DNA from: Anomaloglossus baeobatrachus | Taxonomy: Eukaryota; Chordata; Amphibia; Anura; Aromobatidae | Assembly: GCF_048569485.1 (NCBI RefSeq) | Contig: NC_134353.1 | Coordinates: 530,193,008 to 530,257,007 of the forward strand | Reading direction: 5' to 3' | Length of the DNA: 64,000 nt | Shown: positions 43,701 through 54,795 of the stretch, piece after piece | Position numbering within the stretch: position 1 is the first letter of the stretch | Layout of the letters: each line of letters starts with the position of its first letter | Made by a program: the position numbers and the translations under genes | The notes under the pieces: model-generated | What the model saw: only the letters and a program-made list of their open reading frames with translations | Told to the model about the DNA's origin: nothing | Database searches by the model: none

Positions 43701-44673
43701 ACGATTGGGATGTAATACTGAGTAAACATGCAGTAACTTCAACAAAAATTCAATATTGGCAATTTATTTTCTTAGCATTTTCTGTGACCCATAGCATATT
43801 TTTTTTTTTGATGGGTCAAAGTGAGGTCTTGTGTTTTGCCCGGCGAACTAACATTTCCTTAAATCCATTCTCCCCTCCCCCCCCTTTTTTTTTTTTTAAA
43901 AAAAGGAAACCTGTCAGCTGAAAAATGCTGCCCAAAGCTTGCGCAGCATGGATCAGCCACTGGCTATATGATCACAGCCATGTATGTTTAACTCTTAAAC
44001 ACTGCGTCGTTTCAGAGAAAAACATACTTTGAATAGCTGCCTGGAATCGAGCCGCCCTATTGTCTAAACATACAGGCGGGTCGCCGGCGGCTTCTCCCCA
44101 CCCGCTGACAGTGACTGACAGCATATAGGCATTGACTTTTCAGTCACTGTCAGTGGGCAGGAAGAAGCTGCTGGAGACCCATTATGGCTTTGGGAAGCTG
44201 AGGAAAAAAAAGCCATTTTCCGAGACCAGTAACATTTTTTGTTTGTGTGAGGGTTTATTTTTTGTGAGACACAGTTTTTATTCATACCATTTTGGGATAG
44301 ATCTGACATTTTGATCACCTGAAGCAATGTTTTTTGTGGTATTGCAGCGACCCTAAAAAAACAATAGAATCTTGGTGTTCTAGAATTTTTTTACATGTTC
44401 ATCGGACTTTTCCGAACATGGCGATACCAAATCTATTATAATATATATATATATATATATATCTATATAGAATTATTTTATTTTTCTAATTTTTAATTTT
44501 CATTTTTGTTTTGTTAACGGGGGAAGGGAAAGTAGGTGATTAGAGCTTGATGATTTCCTTTTCATATACCTTTTTTTTTTTAAATGTAACTGTAGATCCC
44601 TCTTAGGGGACTATAATTTGCAATCGTGTGTTCGCATGTGCTATATACAGCAATGCCATAGCGTTGCTATATA
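43701..44673. repeat. AT-rich repeat debris
   Basis: Includes a MITE-like piece from about 43905 (GGAAACCTGTCAGCTG), inverted CAGTCACTGTCAG words near 44105-44155, and from about 44380 a T-rich DNA-element interior (CATGGCGATACCAAAT) that continues after the Tc1 insertion at 46240. No gene. Confidence 0.4.
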
Positions 44674-46237
44674 CAGCTCTGGCAAAAATTAAGAGACCAC
44701 TTCCAAATTTTCAGTTTTTATGATTTTTCTCTCTATAGGTATACATTTGAGTAAAATGTCAGTAGTTTATAGAATAAAAGAACAATTTACAACATGTCTC
44801 CAAATTTCCAAGCAAACAAATTTCTATTTATTTTCTGAAAATGAGAAATGGTCAAAATAACAAAAAATGCATTGCTTTCAGACCTCAAATAATGCAATGA
44901 AAACAAGTTCATAATCATTTAGAAACAACAATACTAAAAATGTTTTAACTCAGGAAGAGTTCAGAAGTCAATATTTTGTGGAATAACCATGATTTTTAAT
45001 CACAGCTTTCTTGGCATACTTTCCACCAGTCTTTCACATTACTTTTGGGTGACCTTATGCCACTCCTCGCGCAAAAATGTAAGCAGTTTTTCTTTGTTTG
45101 GTGGCTTGTGACTATCCATCTTCCACTTGATTACATTCCAGAGGTTTTCAATGGCATTGAGGTCTGAAGATTGGGCTGGCCATGACAGGGTTTTGATGTG
45201 GTGGTCCTTCAGCCACACATTGACCTAGCTGTGTGGCATGGCGCATTGTCCTGCTGGAAAAAACAGTCCTCAGAGTTGGGGAACATTGCCTGACCAGAAG
45301 GAAGTAACTGTTTCAAGATAACCTTGTATGCAGCTTGATTCATACGTCCTTCGCAAAAATGTTTGTTGAATTTTCTTTACCTAATTTTCAGCTTTGCCCA
45401 ACACCTGGTCATCTAATGGTTAAACGGAGACCTGGATATGCGTACAAGCCACAGTGTTTTGCACCCACTGTGAAATGTGGTGGAGGATCAGTGAAGATCT
45501 GGGAATGCTTCAGCAAGGCTGGAATTGGGCAGCTTAAACTTTGCGAAGGATGTATGAATCAAGCCGCATACAAGGTTATCCCGGAAAAACAGGTGCTTGC
45601 TTCTGCTCAGGCAATGTTCCCCAACTCTGAGGACTGTTTTTTCCAGCAGGACAATGCGCCATGCCAAACAGCTAGGTCAAGCAATGTGTGGATGAAGGAC
45701 CACCACATCAAAACCCTGTCATGGCCAGCCCAATCTCCAGACTTCAACCCCATTGAAAACCTCTGAAATGAAATCAAGAGGAAGATGAATAGTCACAAGC
45801 CATCAAACAAAGAAGAACTGCTTACATTTTTGCACCAGGAGTGGCATAAGGTCACCCAAAAGCAGTGTGAAAGACTGGTAGAAAGCATGCCAAGACACAT
45901 GAAAGCTGTGATTAAAAAATCATGGTTATTCCACAAAATATTGATTTCTGATCTCTTCCTGAGTTAAAACATTAGTATTGTTGTTTCTAAATGATTATGA
46001 ACTTGTTTTCTTTGCATTATTTGAGGTCTGAAAGCAATGCATTTTTTTGTTATTTTGACACTTTTCACATTTTCAGAAAATAAATACAAAATTTTTTGCT
46101 TGGAAATTCGGAGACATGTTGTCAGTAGTTCATAGAATAAAAGAACAATTTACATGTTACTCAAAAATATACCTATAAAGAGAAAAATCAGAAAAACTGA
46201 CAATTTGGAAGTGGTCTCTTAATTTTTGTCAGAGCTG
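44674..46237. mobile_element. Fold-back Tc1-like element
   Basis: TA-flanked (44672-44673, 46238-46239) with ends CAGCTCTGGCAAAAATTAAG. Instead of short terminal repeats, almost the whole element is palindromic: 44674-45356 is an inverted, slightly diverged copy of 45540-46237, around a spacer of about 180 bases (45357-45539). Both arms carry the 3' half of a Tc1 transposase gene, so the 5' half is missing. It is about 1.56 kb. Transcription across it would give an RNA hairpin of nearly 700 base pairs. Confidence 0.88.
45335..45967 (+). pseudogene. Tc1 transposase, C-terminal half
   Basis: The frame from about 45335 carries the end of the catalytic domain: CGGGSVKIWECFSKAG, the second Asp in FFQQDNAPCQTA and WPAQSPDFNPIENL. 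A TGA then replaces the usual Trp after PIENL, and the tail continues from 45785 (PSNKEELLTFLHQEW). The DNA-binding domain and first catalytic Asp are absent. It cannot be an active transposase. Confidence 0.85.
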
Positions 46238-46850
46238 TATAGTAAGAATCACTGCCTCCTTTGAAGCCTTTCCACAGGGACACGTCGATGGGCGTGTGGA
46301 ATGATGCACCACTGTGTCTATGTGCTGTTAATGCTGCAATCAGATTTTGACAGCAGCATTTAACAGGTTAACAATCGTAGGCAGCATTTTGCTCCACCCT
46401 CAATTGTTAGAGGCAGGACTTGGCTGTAACTCATAGCCATCATCTGCCGGGTATGGGGCAAGCTCACCATGAGCACTCTCCATACACCCGCTACCGACTT
46501 GTGCTGTACATGTCTGACGGATAATGGTAATGAGTTAATACCAATTTCATATACACATGACATCTCTATGAAGGGTACTTCTGTCTTCATAAATTATACC
46601 CACTTAATTACTATATCTATAAATAATGACAAGACAACTTCCATTGGACGAATGGCCACAGCTTTATTTAACAAGTATATATATATATCTTTCCCGCGGC
46701 TCAACATGCCGCCCCTTTAATTAAAACCATAACTGATATATATATATACATTCCAAACACCACAAACCAAACACCGATAGGTCCGTCCCAGAAGCAACCA
46801 ATTCTTCCTATCCCCTGGCCGTATCCTAAAACCAGCCCAAGGGACCACCT
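46238..46850. repeat. Continuation of DNA-element interior
   Basis: 46240-46520 is the right part of the repeat interrupted by the fold-back Tc1 (TGCTGTTAATGCTGCAATCA, GGTTAACAATCGTAGGCAGC). 46670-46760 has two short TA microsatellites. No gene. Confidence 0.45.
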
Positions 46851-48430
46851 CGGCCGTGACCAAAACCGACCCGAGGTGTGAGAGGTATTAACGTTCCATC
46901 GTTAAATACCCCTCCCCCGAACCTGCAGGACCTACGCCCACAAGTTCCCAATTTCTTACGAAGCCACTACCCCTGAGTGACTTCGTACCACCAACCGAGT
47001 ATCGGTACTCCCAGCCTCTGACAACGGACCTATCCCCCCGCCACCGACCGGCCACGTGACCCCTTACATGGCCCGGGCCCTCCACACCCCCACTGCGTGC
47101 TCCAAACCTTCCCGCAAACCGAGCATCCACAGATCCAAACCAATATCAGTGAGATGAACTCCATCCTGCCGCAAATATTGATCCGACGACTCCTCTAAGT
47201 CCCTGTGCCGCACGACAAAGCCTCCATTCCACGCCACAAACTGGCCACTCGCAATGTTCAACTTGCTACGTGCCCTGTTCATCCGCTAGACTGACCTGAC
47301 AAAACGCCAACTCATCCGGGCCACGATATCTGACCAGACGATAACGATACCCGGAAACTCTCACCACACTAGCCAAAGGTCAAACTTAATTTTCCGCTTC
47401 AAATCTCTGGCTGCCCGCACTCCCAAATCATTTCCTCCCGCATGTAAATTAAAACATTGGGATCCTGGTCAACCCTAGCATAATATGCCACCTCCGCGCA
47501 TACTCTCCCCCACATCAAACCACGAATCCCAATCCATTTTACTTGCGCCTCCTCTCTTGCCATTCCGAGTTGTCGACCGTCCGTATGCACGTCCGCCCAC
47601 AACGCCCCCCAGTACACGTAGGAGTGCCCGAGTACACAAACAAGACACACACCTATAAGCTTATAAACACCATTAAGAACAGAAAAAAACCACATGCCGC
47701 ACAGCCATTAAACATCCCCTATTAACCTCCAAACTGAATCGATCGCCCTCACTCGATTCCTTGGCACTGCTCCCACCCATGCCAACAAGACTTCAGTATT
47801 GCTACAAATTGAAATTTGAACAACGATGACCCGTCCTCATGCCTCAGGAAGGAGCCAGGGTAACCCCCGCGCATCCTTATAACCTGCCACCTGTGCAACC
47901 GGACACCAGTGGTGTCCTGGAATGCCATACAACACCGTCAAATGTCCACGACCCATCTGATCCGTTTTAGAATGGTGCAAAGTACATTCAACTTGACCGT
48001 CCCCCAGCCCCACATCCCCTATCTATTAAAAGGCCTCCTGCCACCTGCTTTGCAGGACTAATCAATTCACTAATGCGAAAAGCACCAAAAAACGACAAAA
48101 CAAACGCCACCGCAAAAAATGCCTGCTCATACTGTGAACTGTGATGAACACACCTCGCCCAAACAACACACCATAAGTGCCAACAAGTGAATAGTAATTG
48201 GTCTTCTTGTGTCCCGAGCCCTCGGCCCTTTCCTAAAACCTTCCATGGCTTGCCGCACCAGAAAATCTTTTGTAGCATCTGTAACCACGTGCAATTTAGA
48301 CAAAAACGCTAGTGCCGCCAACCTGTGTCCCATCACCGACACTGATTGGCCCGCCAAAAATTCTCAGCTAACAAACGTCAAAACCCCCAACACCCATCCA
48401 TTGTAACCAGGCCCCATTAAACCCTCTCGT
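46850..48430 (-). mobile_element. Tyrosine-recombinase plus SGNH-hydrolase retroelement relic
   Basis: On the minus strand the order is a recombinase fragment (48.36-47.99 kb, with FVLSFFGAFRISELISPAK, the first catalytic Arg region) and then an SGNH/GDSL-type hydrolase (47.70-47.06 kb: VLGHSYVYWGALWAD, then DGVHLTDIGLDLWMLGL with the DxxH pair). Recombinase with SGNH hydrolase is known from Ngaro-like YR retroelements of vertebrates. No RT is left. It is broken in several places and looks old. Confidence 0.65.
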
Positions 48431-48564
48431 TCCAATTCTTCCCATTTCGTCCACACAGACTGATATCGGCACCAAGTGACCTCGGTCACCGATCTCCTAA
48501 TCCGTTCGAAAGGGACACCGATGCCACATCACACAGCCAGCCTGGACATTGTTCTCCATCCAGG

Positions 48565-48762
48565 TTGATAGATCATGTACGTGAAGCCCATGGAAGTCGA
48601 CTTGAGGTCCTGCGCTTTGCTGGATTAGTAAGAATATCATTACCATCACAAGGAGAGCTCCATAAATTGTTATTGCAGGCTGAAGCGAAATTAATAATTA
48701 AATATGGAGCGCAGGGCAACTTGGGTCTGAATGACCGCAACGACATGACAGTCTTTTTATGA
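48565..48762 (+). pseudogene. GIY-YIG endonuclease C-terminus of Penelope-like element
   Basis: 65 residues. Conserved features visible are the R..HG...LRF.GL block, the Glu of EAKLI and the Asn of GLND, which correspond to metal-binding and active-site positions of GIY-YIG enzymes. The GIY and YIG strands themselves are missing upstream. Confidence 0.65.
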
Positions 48763-49138
48763 ATGAAAATAGTATTGCCTGTATGATTTTTTTTTTTGCA
48801 GTAACAGTAAGAATGCCCATTTATAGGGGTTATAAAAATATTAGATTATATATAAGGATTTGACCAAACATCTTGCATCATATGATTGTAAAATAACCGT
48901 ACTTCTCACTGTATTTTTTACTGTATTTTTTACTGTATAACAGTTTATATTACATTAATTGTTCCTCTTACCTCTGAAATGTTATCTCTGGTTTATCCAT
49001 TTGGATTTTAGTATTATATTGTGTGCAGCACATACACATTGTGTTGTTTTTAATTGTTTTTGTAAAACATTCCATATTTCTGTTTGTGTGGTGATGTTAT
49101 ATGGATGCTGGCTCCTATTTAAGGAGAGCTACACTGCA

Positions 49139-49197
49139 CTCACATGTGGACCCGTGGAAGCCTAATTACAGGCGAAACGGCCGTCGTCCCCTGTGAG
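49139..49197 (+). ncRNA. Hammerhead-ribozyme-like fold in Penelope terminal repeat
   Basis: Stem I: CTCACATGTGGAC (49139-49151) pairs with GTCCCCTGTGAG (49186-49197). Core strand CCGTGGA (49152-49158) stands where CUGANGA is expected, with two differences. Stem II: GCCT (49160-49163) with AGGC (49170-49173) and a 6-base loop. GAAAC (49174-49178) and a tiny stem III ending in GTC (49183-49185) precede the predicted cleavage site. Type I hammerheads with a very short stem III are known in Penelope-like elements. The core changes and one extra A before stem II suggest weak or no activity. Confidence 0.5.
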
Positions 49198-49924
49198 GAG
49201 CCGGCATGCAGGTCTCCTCCCGCTAATGATTTTATCCTGCACTGAAATTTTGAAATAAAGAACTTCGGACACAACAACGGTAATTGCGGTCAATTTCTTC
49301 TGCTACATATTGAATGGGACACTTACTTTTGTGACCAGCACGTTGCTCCCAGATTATATACTCTGCTGGTGATATATGTGCATACAAGTGTGTTTCCAAA
49401 CGGTAATAGAAGCATACAAGTGGTGCAGGGCTCATTTTTTCCTTGTTCGTTTGCACTTATATATATAGACTAGAAGGTGGCCCGATTCTACGCATCGGGT
49501 ATTCTAGAATTTACGTATTGTGTAGTTAATGTATGATTTTTGTTATATATATATATATATAGATGTTGTTGTGTGTAGTTACCAAGTGTTTGTGTAGGGC
49601 GCTGTACATGTTCTGGGTGTTGTTTGGGTGTGGCGGGGGGTGAGAGCGGTGTTGTTTGTGTGTTGCGTTGTTTGTGGAGCGCTGTGTGTCTGTAGCGTTG
49701 TGTGTGTGTGTGTTGCGCGGTTTGTGTGTGTGTGGTGTGTTTTGGGGGGAGGTATGTTTTGTGCAATGTGTGTGGTGTGCGGTATGTGCGTATATTTGTG
49801 TGTGCAGCATTGTCTGTGTGTGGGTGTCTGTGTAGGGCAGTTGTTTGTGGTTCCCAGTGTGTGTGTGGTGTGTTGTGCAGTGCGCGCGTGTGTGTGTGTG
49901 TGTGTGTTGGGGGGAGGTGTGCAC

Positions 49925-51112
49925 TTCCCATCGTGCTCCATCCGCCATACTCCGCACTCCCCATCGTGCTCCATCCCCTATGCTGCGCACCCCCCATCGT
50001 GCTCCATCTCCCATCCTGCGCACTCCCAAACGTGCTCCATCCGCCATGCTGCGCACTCCCAAACGTGCTCCATCCGCCATACTCCGCACTCCCCATCGTG
50101 CTGTATCCCCCATGCTGCGCACTCCCAAACGTGCTCCATCCGCTATGCTGCGCACTCCCAAACGTGCTCCATCCGCCATGCTGCGCACTCCCCATCGTGC
50201 TCCATCCCCCATGCTGCGCACTCCCAAACGTGCTCCATCCGCCATGCTGCGCACTCCCAAACGTGCTCCATCCGCCATGCTGTGCACTCCCAAACGTGCT
50301 CCATCCCCTATGCTGCGCACCCCCCATCGTGCTCCATCTCCCATCCTGCGCACTCCCAAACGTGCTCCATCCGCCATGCTGCGCACTCCCAAACGTGCTC
50401 CATCCGCCATGCTGCGCACTCCCCATCGTGCTCCATCCGCCATGCTGCGCACTCCCAAACGTGCTCCATCCGCCATGCTGCGCACTCCCCATCGTGCTCC
50501 ATCCGCCATGCTGCGCACTCCCAAACGTGCTCCATCCGCCATGCTGCGCACTCCCAAACGTGCTCCATCCGCCATACTCCGCACTCCCCATCGTGCTCCA
50601 TCCCCCATGCAGCGCACTCCCCATCATGCTCCATCCCCTATGCTGCGCACCCCCCATCGTGCTCCATCTCCCATGCTGCGCACTCCCAAACGTGCTCCAT
50701 CCGCCATGCTGCGCACTCCCAAACGTGGTCCATCCGCCATGCTGCACACTCCCAAACATGCTCCATCCGCCATGCAGCGCACTCCCCATCGTGCTGCATC
50801 CCCCATGCTGCGCACTCCCAAACGTGCTCCATCCGCCATGCTGCGCACTCGCAAACGTGATCCATCCGCCATGCTGCGCACTCCCAAACGTGCTCCATCC
50901 GCCATGCTGCGCACTCCCAAACGTGCTCCATCTGCCATGCTGCGCACTCCCAAACGTGCTCCATCCGCCATGCTGCGCACTCCCAAACGTGCTCCATCCG
51001 CCATGCTGCGCACTCCCAAACGTGCTCCATCCGCCGTGCTGCGCACTCCCAAACGTGCTCCATCAGCCATTCTGCGCACTCCCAAACGTGCTCCATCCGC
51101 CATGCTGCGCCA
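49925..51112 (+). repeat. 33-base minisatellite, about 36 copies
   Basis: The unit is approximately CCGCCATGCTGCGCACTCCC plus AAACGTGCTCCAT (33 bases). Two main variants alternate (CCCAAACGTG and CCCCATCGTG), plus ATACTCCGC forms. 33 is a multiple of three and the unit has no stop in any frame, so both strands show long spurious frames (up to about 600 codons). No start context, splice or homology suggests a real protein. Confidence 0.9.
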
Positions 51113-51229
51113 GCATCAGCCTCTCCGTCTCCAGCATCAGCCTCCCCATCCCAGCCTTCCCCAGGTTCAGCCTCTTTCCTCTCAGCCTCCTCCAGCATGC
51201 TGTGCTCCTCTGCCGACACTCACAGATCC

Positions 51230-51475
51230 GATCGCATACACTCACACACACCCACACACACCCACCCGATCGCATACACTCACACACACCCGATCGCATA
51301 CACTCACACACACCCGATCGCATACACTCACACACACCCCCACCCGATCGCATACACTCACACACACCCCCACCCGATCGCATACACTCACACCCACCCG
51401 ATCGCATACACTCACACACACCCGATCGCATACACTCACACACACCCGATCGCATACACTCACACACAAAGACAC
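51230..51475 (+). repeat. 24-base CCCGATCGCATACACT minisatellite
   Basis: About ten units of CCCGATCGCATACACTCACA plus a variable CACA tail, imperfect in the CA part. GATCGC makes a repeated GATC/CGATCG palindrome. Confidence 0.85.
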
Positions 51476-52262
51476 ACACACTGACGATATTGCACATACG
51501 CGCTGATACTCACAACATCCGGGGATATCACATGCTTCTGGCCATGTGATCCCCCGGCAGGTCCTGGAAGCTCACAACAGCACAGTATCGCCGCCGAGAA
51601 GCAAGCGATATCCCAGGATGTTGTGAGTATTTGGATGCGATGTGATGTGTGAGGTGTGTGTGAGAGTGATCTGATTTGTGTGTGTATGTGTGTGTGTGTG
51701 TGTGCTGTTATGTGTGTGTATGTTCCGCAGCTGCAGGACCTTGATGTGTGGATGCGATGTGATGTGTGTGTGATGTGTGTGTGAGAGTGAGTGTGAGCCG
51801 GTGTACACTGGTAACTATGATACACATCGGGTAACTAAGGGACCTTAGTTACCCGATGTGTATAATGGTTACCAGCGTTCACGGCCTCCGTGAATATCCC
51901 AGCATCGCAAGGTTATGTCTGGCGCTGCTGGGATCGTGACGGAGCCGGTGTAGAAGCAAGCGATATCCCAGCATGTTGTGAGTGTGTGGATGTGATGTGT
52001 GAGGTGTGTGTGAGAGTGAGTGTGATGTGATGTGTGTGTACTCACCTGGGAATCGGAGCTCCGTGTCAGTTGGGCCAGAGCGAGCGTGCATTGCGTGAGG
52101 GGGGCGGGGCCTGCAGAGAGCCGGGGCGAGAGGCCAATCCGTGTGGGGGGGCGGGGCCATGGCGAGCCCAGCGGCCAATCAGCTTTGTGTCACCGTAAGG
52201 ACACAATTTCGGAGCATGACAGACAGACAGACAGACAGAATAAGGCAATTATATATATAGAT

Positions 52263-52756
52263 ACTGCAATACCACTGTTGCAGTATAAAGTGAAAATCTG
52301 TCTCCCATGGAGCTCAGACTACAGATGAGCTCCAAAGAGTACTGAGATAAGTGTCAGGGTTCAACAGTAGACGTCAAACTGTCATAACCCATTGGTTCCC
52401 ATGATCGCATCAAGGTTTAGGGGTTGACTAATAGCCTGCATCAGTCACACACAGAGCTCAGAACCTGGGTGCCCTCCACACATGCAGACCCCTTACCAGG
52501 ATGGTAATTTACATATTAATGTTGAAAGGGGATAACAAATAGGGTTTTGACATGCATCTTGGCAAATAATGTTGCATGTAGCCTGGCCTTGAATTGGTAT
52601 AGCTAATCATGTTTGTTTTTTGACAATAATGAGGCCTGAGCTACAGTGACTTTTGTAATCCTACTGGTTCGACTTTAGCTATGGCTGCCATCCAAAGTAA
52701 TACATTGAGTTGTATGCATTTGGTTGGAATACAGCTGCCATTTAGTTAAAATCAGT
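52263..52756. other. No recognisable feature
   Basis: Mostly unremarkable non-coding DNA. The first 60 bases (ACTGCAATACCACTGTTGCA) look like a DNA-element interior. No gene seen. Confidence 0.4.
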
Positions 52757-53169
52757 TAGCAATTAGTGCTGAGTGGGCCCGGACTGTAAATGTCCGGATT
52801 CACGCGGTTTCAGCACTATTTCCGGGCCCGACCCGGGCGCGGGATTCCGGCTGCACAATACGGAATCGGCAATTAAAAAAAATGAAAAAAAAACAATAAA
52901 TAAATTAGCGTTTCATACTTACCGAGACTCTGTCATGGCGGCACACTGCTTCCGGGTTGCGCTTTCACATCCTGTGCTATGCACGCAATCACACAGCTTT
53001 CGTGTTTTCCCCGCCAACCGGCCGTCCTCTCAGCGGTGATTGGTTGCAGGCTGACGCGCCCCCCAGCCTGTGACAGTCTCTGCCGCAGTCATCGCTTATC
53101 GCGGCTCAGTAATAGGCTGCACTCAGAGCGGACAGTCTTCTCTATAGCTGCTCGCTCTGACATGACAGC

Positions 53170-53455
53170 AGCAGGCTGTGCCGGGTGATGTCAGACCCGC
53201 ACGAGTCTGACAGCGCATCACCGCCACTGCTGCACACTTCAGACAAGAGCGTGCATGTGTTTCTAGGTACATGCACGCTCGTGTTCAGACAGCAGCAGGT
53301 TGTGCCGGGTGATGTGAGACCCGAACGAGTCTAACAGCGCATCACCGGCACTGCTGCACATTTCTGACAGGAGCGTGCATGTGTTTCTAGGTACATGCAC
53401 GCTCATGTTCAGACAGCAGCAGGCTGTGCCGGGTGATGTCAGACCCGCACGAAAA
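53170..53455. repeat. 124-base tandem repeat with 12-bp hairpins
   Basis: The unit with GTGCCGGGTGATG, GACAGCGCATCACC and the hairpin GAGCGTGCATGT/ACATGCACGCTC is present at 53247 and again 124 bases later at 53371, with a partial third unit. Confidence 0.8.
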
Positions 53456-53830
53456 TTGCATCCCTTGGCCCCCAAAAGTAAAAAAAAATTAAAAAAATAC
53501 TGCCACAGGTGGAAAATTGTTGTTGAAAGCTGGTGCAGGCGATTTCAGCACCAAATGTGCACCTCCTGGCAAGAAACCACGGCAAAAATCACGGAAAAAT
53601 AACCACGGTAAAAACCGGGCAAAAACCGCTGCATAAAAAATGCGTTTTTTTTGCCAGGAGGTATAGATTGGATGCAGGAATATGGTGTAAAAATCACAGC
53701 ATAAAATTTGCATCCCTTGGCCCCCAAAAATAAAAAAAAAATTCTGCCACAGGTGGAAATTTTGTGCTGAAAGCTGGTGCAGGCGATTTCAGCACCAAAT
53801 GTGCACCTCCTGGCAAGAAACCTCGGAAAA
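53455..53830 (+). repeat. Direct repeat of about 120 bases
   Basis: The block GCATCCCTTGGCCCCCAAAA to CACCTCCTGGCAAGAAACC occurs at about 53458-53580 and 53708-53822, separated by about 125 bases rich in AACCACGG/AAAAACCG words. Confidence 0.8.
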
Positions 53831-53949
53831 ATAACGTCGGAGCTGCAGGGTGTTTGGGGTTAATAAAGAGGTGAAGCAGGGCGTGTTTTGTACTTGATTC
53901 AAAATAAAGGATTGTTCTCTGTGTCTGTGTTTATTTACTGTCACTTACA

Positions 53950-54215
53950 GGTTTATGTGATGCAGGTATCTGATAGACGGCTGTACCATCACACTAACCG
54001 TGGGTTTAGCAGCAGCCATGCGCCGCTGCTAATCCTGCTATTACCCCAACTGGCACCGCATCACGCCAGCGGGAAGAGCCAGTAGCGCACACCAGTATGG
54101 TCACATCTAACAGATGCGGCAGTACCGGGCGGCTGCGGGCTGAGGATATACCAGCCCTCAGCTGGCGTTATCTCGGCTGGGGATGAAGATTAGGGGGGGC
54201 CGCACGTCGTTTTTT
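53950..54215 (+). repeat. Interspersed repeat with paired hairpins, copy 3
   Basis: TATCTGATAGACGGCTGTAC, GCGGGAAGAGCCAG, CAGCCCTCAGCTGGCG and GGGGGGGCCGCACG appear in the order seen at 8940 and 12860, though clearly diverged. Confidence 0.45.
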
Positions 54216-54795
54216 GTTTTGTTTTTTTTTACTTTCACCGGAATCACACATGCGAGGGCCTCACGCGAGTCTGCCATGGCAGCACCCGGCAAAGCTTCGC
54301 ACGTGTGACTCTGGGCACTGTATACACAGCACAGATACAGCGCGACGGCTGGGGCTGCAGCCACGCGCTATAACTGTGCTGCCGAGTGTTTACCACCGTG
54401 AACTGAACTGACCGACAGTGCACTGCTTTCCCCGCCCACCGGCCGTCCTGGTGCCTGTGATTAGTTGCAGTTAGCTGACACGCTGACACTCAGGATGGGG
54501 GCGTGTCTAGCTGCAATCAACATGCGCCGGTGGGCGGGGAAAACAATGAATATTGAATTGTCGGCTCCGGAAGGTAACAGCGTGACCCGGAAGGAGTGTG
54601 CCGCCATGACAGCGCCTTGATGAGTATGCCACGCTCGCTCCTAGCCCCCTAGCCCTTCCACAAATGTTTTTAACCTCCGGATTCCGGTCCCCATTGACTT
54701 ATATGGGCACCGGATTCCGGAGCGGATTGGACATATTTTTAAGTCTGTTAATGATCCGCCGGCCCCGGATTATTGGCATCCCGCTCAACTCTATC

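Larger units (their letters stand above)
48540..49468 (+). mobile_element. Penelope-like element, 3' end
   Basis: The frame 48565-48762 reads DHVREAHGSRLEVLRFAGL and EAKLIIKYG...GLND, the C-terminal half of a GIY-YIG endonuclease as found at the C-terminus of Penelope-like reverse transcriptases. About 380 bases of AT-rich sequence follow, then a hammerhead-like fold (49139-49197) and an AATAAAG-containing tail. Penelope-like elements are known to carry hammerhead ribozymes in their terminal repeats. The RT part is absent (5' truncated), so the copy is dead. Confidence 0.7.
49470..52262. repeat. Composite repeat element with minisatellite core
   Basis: Left end has nested inverted words CTAGAA...TTCTAG and CCCGAT...ATCGGG (49470-49507). 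Right end has a (CAGA)n run and an AATTATATATATAG tail. Inside are TG-rich sequence, a 33-base minisatellite, a 24-base minisatellite, TG/AC-rich blocks with inverted ATCC(C/G)...GATAT words, and a GC-rich tail with GGGGCGGGGCC boxes (52090-52180). The paired end words suggest one mobile unit that expanded internally. Superfamily not recognised. Confidence 0.5.
52757..54795. mobile_element. Possible 2-kb non-autonomous element with tandem blocks
   Basis: Ends read GCTGAGTGGGCCCGG at 52767 and, on the opposite strand, GTTGAGCGGGATGCC near 54790, an imperfect inverted pair. CCGGATTCCG-type words are enriched near both ends (52840-52870, 54680-54725). Interior: two tandem blocks (53170-53455, 53455-53830) and a diverged copy of the hairpin repeat (53950-54215). 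No coding frame. Confidence 0.4.

Noticed and set aside
51230-51475. Possible CRISPR array
   Set aside because: Units are contiguous without unique spacers, no cas genes, and the genome is animal.
49526-51549. Long open frames on both strands over the 33-base array
   Set aside because: They come from a stop-free repeat unit with period divisible by three. No start context, splice sites or known domain; variation shows no codon pattern.
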